Source: Ecytonucleospora hepatopenaei
Lineage: Eukaryota; Microsporidia; Enterocytozoonidae
Direction: 5' to 3'
DNA: 64,000 nt
Assembly: GCA_026692725.1 (NCBI GenBank)
Contig: JAPMUG010000010.1
Coordinates: 15,001-79,000 of the forward strand
Position 1 is the first letter of the stretch, and every line of letters begins with the position of its first letter. The notes beneath the pieces are model-generated. The model saw only the letters and a program-made list of their open reading frames with translations. It did not search any database and was not told the origin of the DNA. Shown here piece by piece: positions 62,880 through 64,000 of the stretch. The position numbers and the translations under genes are program-made.

Positions 62880-63860
62880 CTTCTAAAACAAAATTGTTGC
62901 CTAAAAAATTAACTTGTCCCATCGGGAGATTGCTAAAAAACTAGCACAAGCAAGCCAAGTGGTCATAGGATTTTAGAACGGTATCAGGAGAACGGTCAAA
63001 CATTCCGGGTTCAGGCACTGAAACAACATCAGTCTGTACTAAAGGTTGCATTACGATCAAATCATTAAACTTTTAAAACAGATAAATTTTAACAATAAAC
63101 AAATAATTGCCAAGGTAACGGATGAGTTTCAAAAAAGGTACTACGCAACACAGTGAAAATCACCAGCATGAAATAGAGCTCGTTATGTTCATCAGGTGTG
63201 AAAAGCCATACTTAAAACCCGAGAATGTATTAAAACATTTCGAAATGGCAAATACCTGGATGTTCGCTCCTGATAAGAATTGAAAGGGGGATAACACACT
63301 TGGGACTATGTGAATCCGCAGGAAACTGGGGTAATGCCTTGAATCGGAGAACATGAAAGATATTGCAAAATTCTGATTAAGCAAGAATATCGTGTAGGAC
63401 TAATTTTCATTTAAATGTGTGGTAAACCCACTAAAAATTGATTGAAAATGAGCTTAAAGCATTACTTCTCAATTCTACGGAATAACCTAAAAGAATCGGC
63501 TAAGAAGATAAAAATTTCTGATCCGTTATTTTAGCAAGATAATGATCCGGAGCATATCAGTGGTTTAATTTATGAATACTTGTCGATATTTGAGGTTAGT
63601 ACACTCAAATGGTCATCATAATCTCCTGATATGAACCCAATTCAGAATCTATGGTGTGTCGTTAAAGGCAATATTGTAAATTTTATTGCAAAAAATGATG
63701 ATCATTAATGGGATAAAATTTAGGTTTGTAGTATAAGATTACACCTGGAACGTGCTAGAAACTCGTCAAGTCAATGAAAAAAGAGTTTTAGCCCTGTATG
63801 AGGCAAAAGGAAATCATACAAAATTTTATCGAACTTTTGCTTTAAATTGTCTTATTTTTT
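62880..63860 (+). pseudogene. Tc1-like transposase E, old and decayed
   Basis: LSHREIAKKLAQASQVVI near 62912 gives the helix-turn-helix, and 63535-63680 encodes QDNDPEHISGLIYEYLSIFE followed by SPDMNPIQNLWCVVKGNI, the second Asp and the region of the catalytic Glu (here Gln). The two are separated by many stops. TTTTATCGAACTTTTGC near 63822 may be the inner end of the element. It is a different Tc1 lineage from A-D. Confidence 0.6.
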
Positions 63861-64000
63861 TCATCTCTATTCTGTAATTTTTTCATTGCTAGGGCTATTA
63901 ATGTTACAAACAATATCTTTTACGTTTATTTATTTAAGTAATTTGTAAAAAATGAAAGTCTAAACAGATACTATGTTTAAAGTGAAAAGATATATTAGAA
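63861..64000. other. AT-rich sequence to the window edge
   Basis: No feature is recognised. Confidence 0.3.

Noticed and set aside
63160..63384. 74-codon minus-strand frame
   Set aside because: It lies antisense within a decayed plus-strand Tc1-like transposase.

Overview
This window looks like one chromosome end of a very AT-rich microsporidian of the Nosema/Vairimorpha kind. The basis is: (i) a 4.5 kb telomere-like tract at base 1; (ii) intron-free eukaryotic genes with short proteins (uL5, eL32, a Cdc20/Cdh1-type activator, GPI8); (iii) several genes with a CCC-type or AAATTT-type signal just before the ATG, as described for microsporidia; and (iv) a mixed transposon load (Tc1/mariner, Merlin, hAT, Helitron, Ty3/gypsy, LINE) typical of Nosema-like genomes. 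The genus is an inference; no rRNA or marker gene is present to settle it.

Layout. 1-4541 is a degenerate telomere of mixed CTAA/CTAAA units; 4543-4956 is a pure 30-bp satellite; 4957-7550 is AT-rich DNA with no gene. 7.5-29 kb is a transposon graveyard: gypsy gag-pro pieces, a hAT transposase split by a Tc1 element that itself carries a small inverted-repeat element, a Helitron N-terminal fragment, three Merlin copies, a second Tc1, a second hAT, a LINE endonuclease fragment, and small unrecognised gene families (A, B, C) present in two or three decayed copies. 30.2-35.2 kb holds the first core genes: a type I membrane protein, uL5, a small membrane protein and GPI8. 35.8-42.6 kb is a gene desert with dispersed repeats (R1, Q), a G20 run and a perfect hairpin. 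42.7-50.4 kb is again core: a GYF-like protein, two unknowns, a Cdc20-type WD40 protein, a possible longin-like protein, an RRM-like protein, eL32 and a multi-pass membrane protein. 50.5-60.9 kb is a head-to-tail array of six related membrane proteins, all on the minus strand. 61.3-63.9 kb holds two more Tc1-like elements.

The most interesting system is the membrane-protein array. Each gene encodes a short N-terminal signal-like segment, a diverged lumenal or extracellular domain of about 200-330 residues, a spacer of variable length (a coiled coil of about 245 residues in the last), one transmembrane helix near the C terminus and a short tail, usually basic. Upstream of each gene lies a version of a composite motif: a palindrome TTGATCAA followed, 23-31 bases nearer the gene in the clearest copies, by a CCCTTA box. 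A distant relative at 30184 has similar upstream elements. This suggests a co-regulated surface-protein family, with no function assignable from sequence alone.

A second theme is AT-rich low-complexity insertion. Asn/Tyr/Thr-rich blocks built of AAT, ACT and TAT codons interrupt core proteins (eL32, GPI8, Cdc20-like, RRM-like), and always appear as Asn codons on the coding strand whatever the gene orientation.
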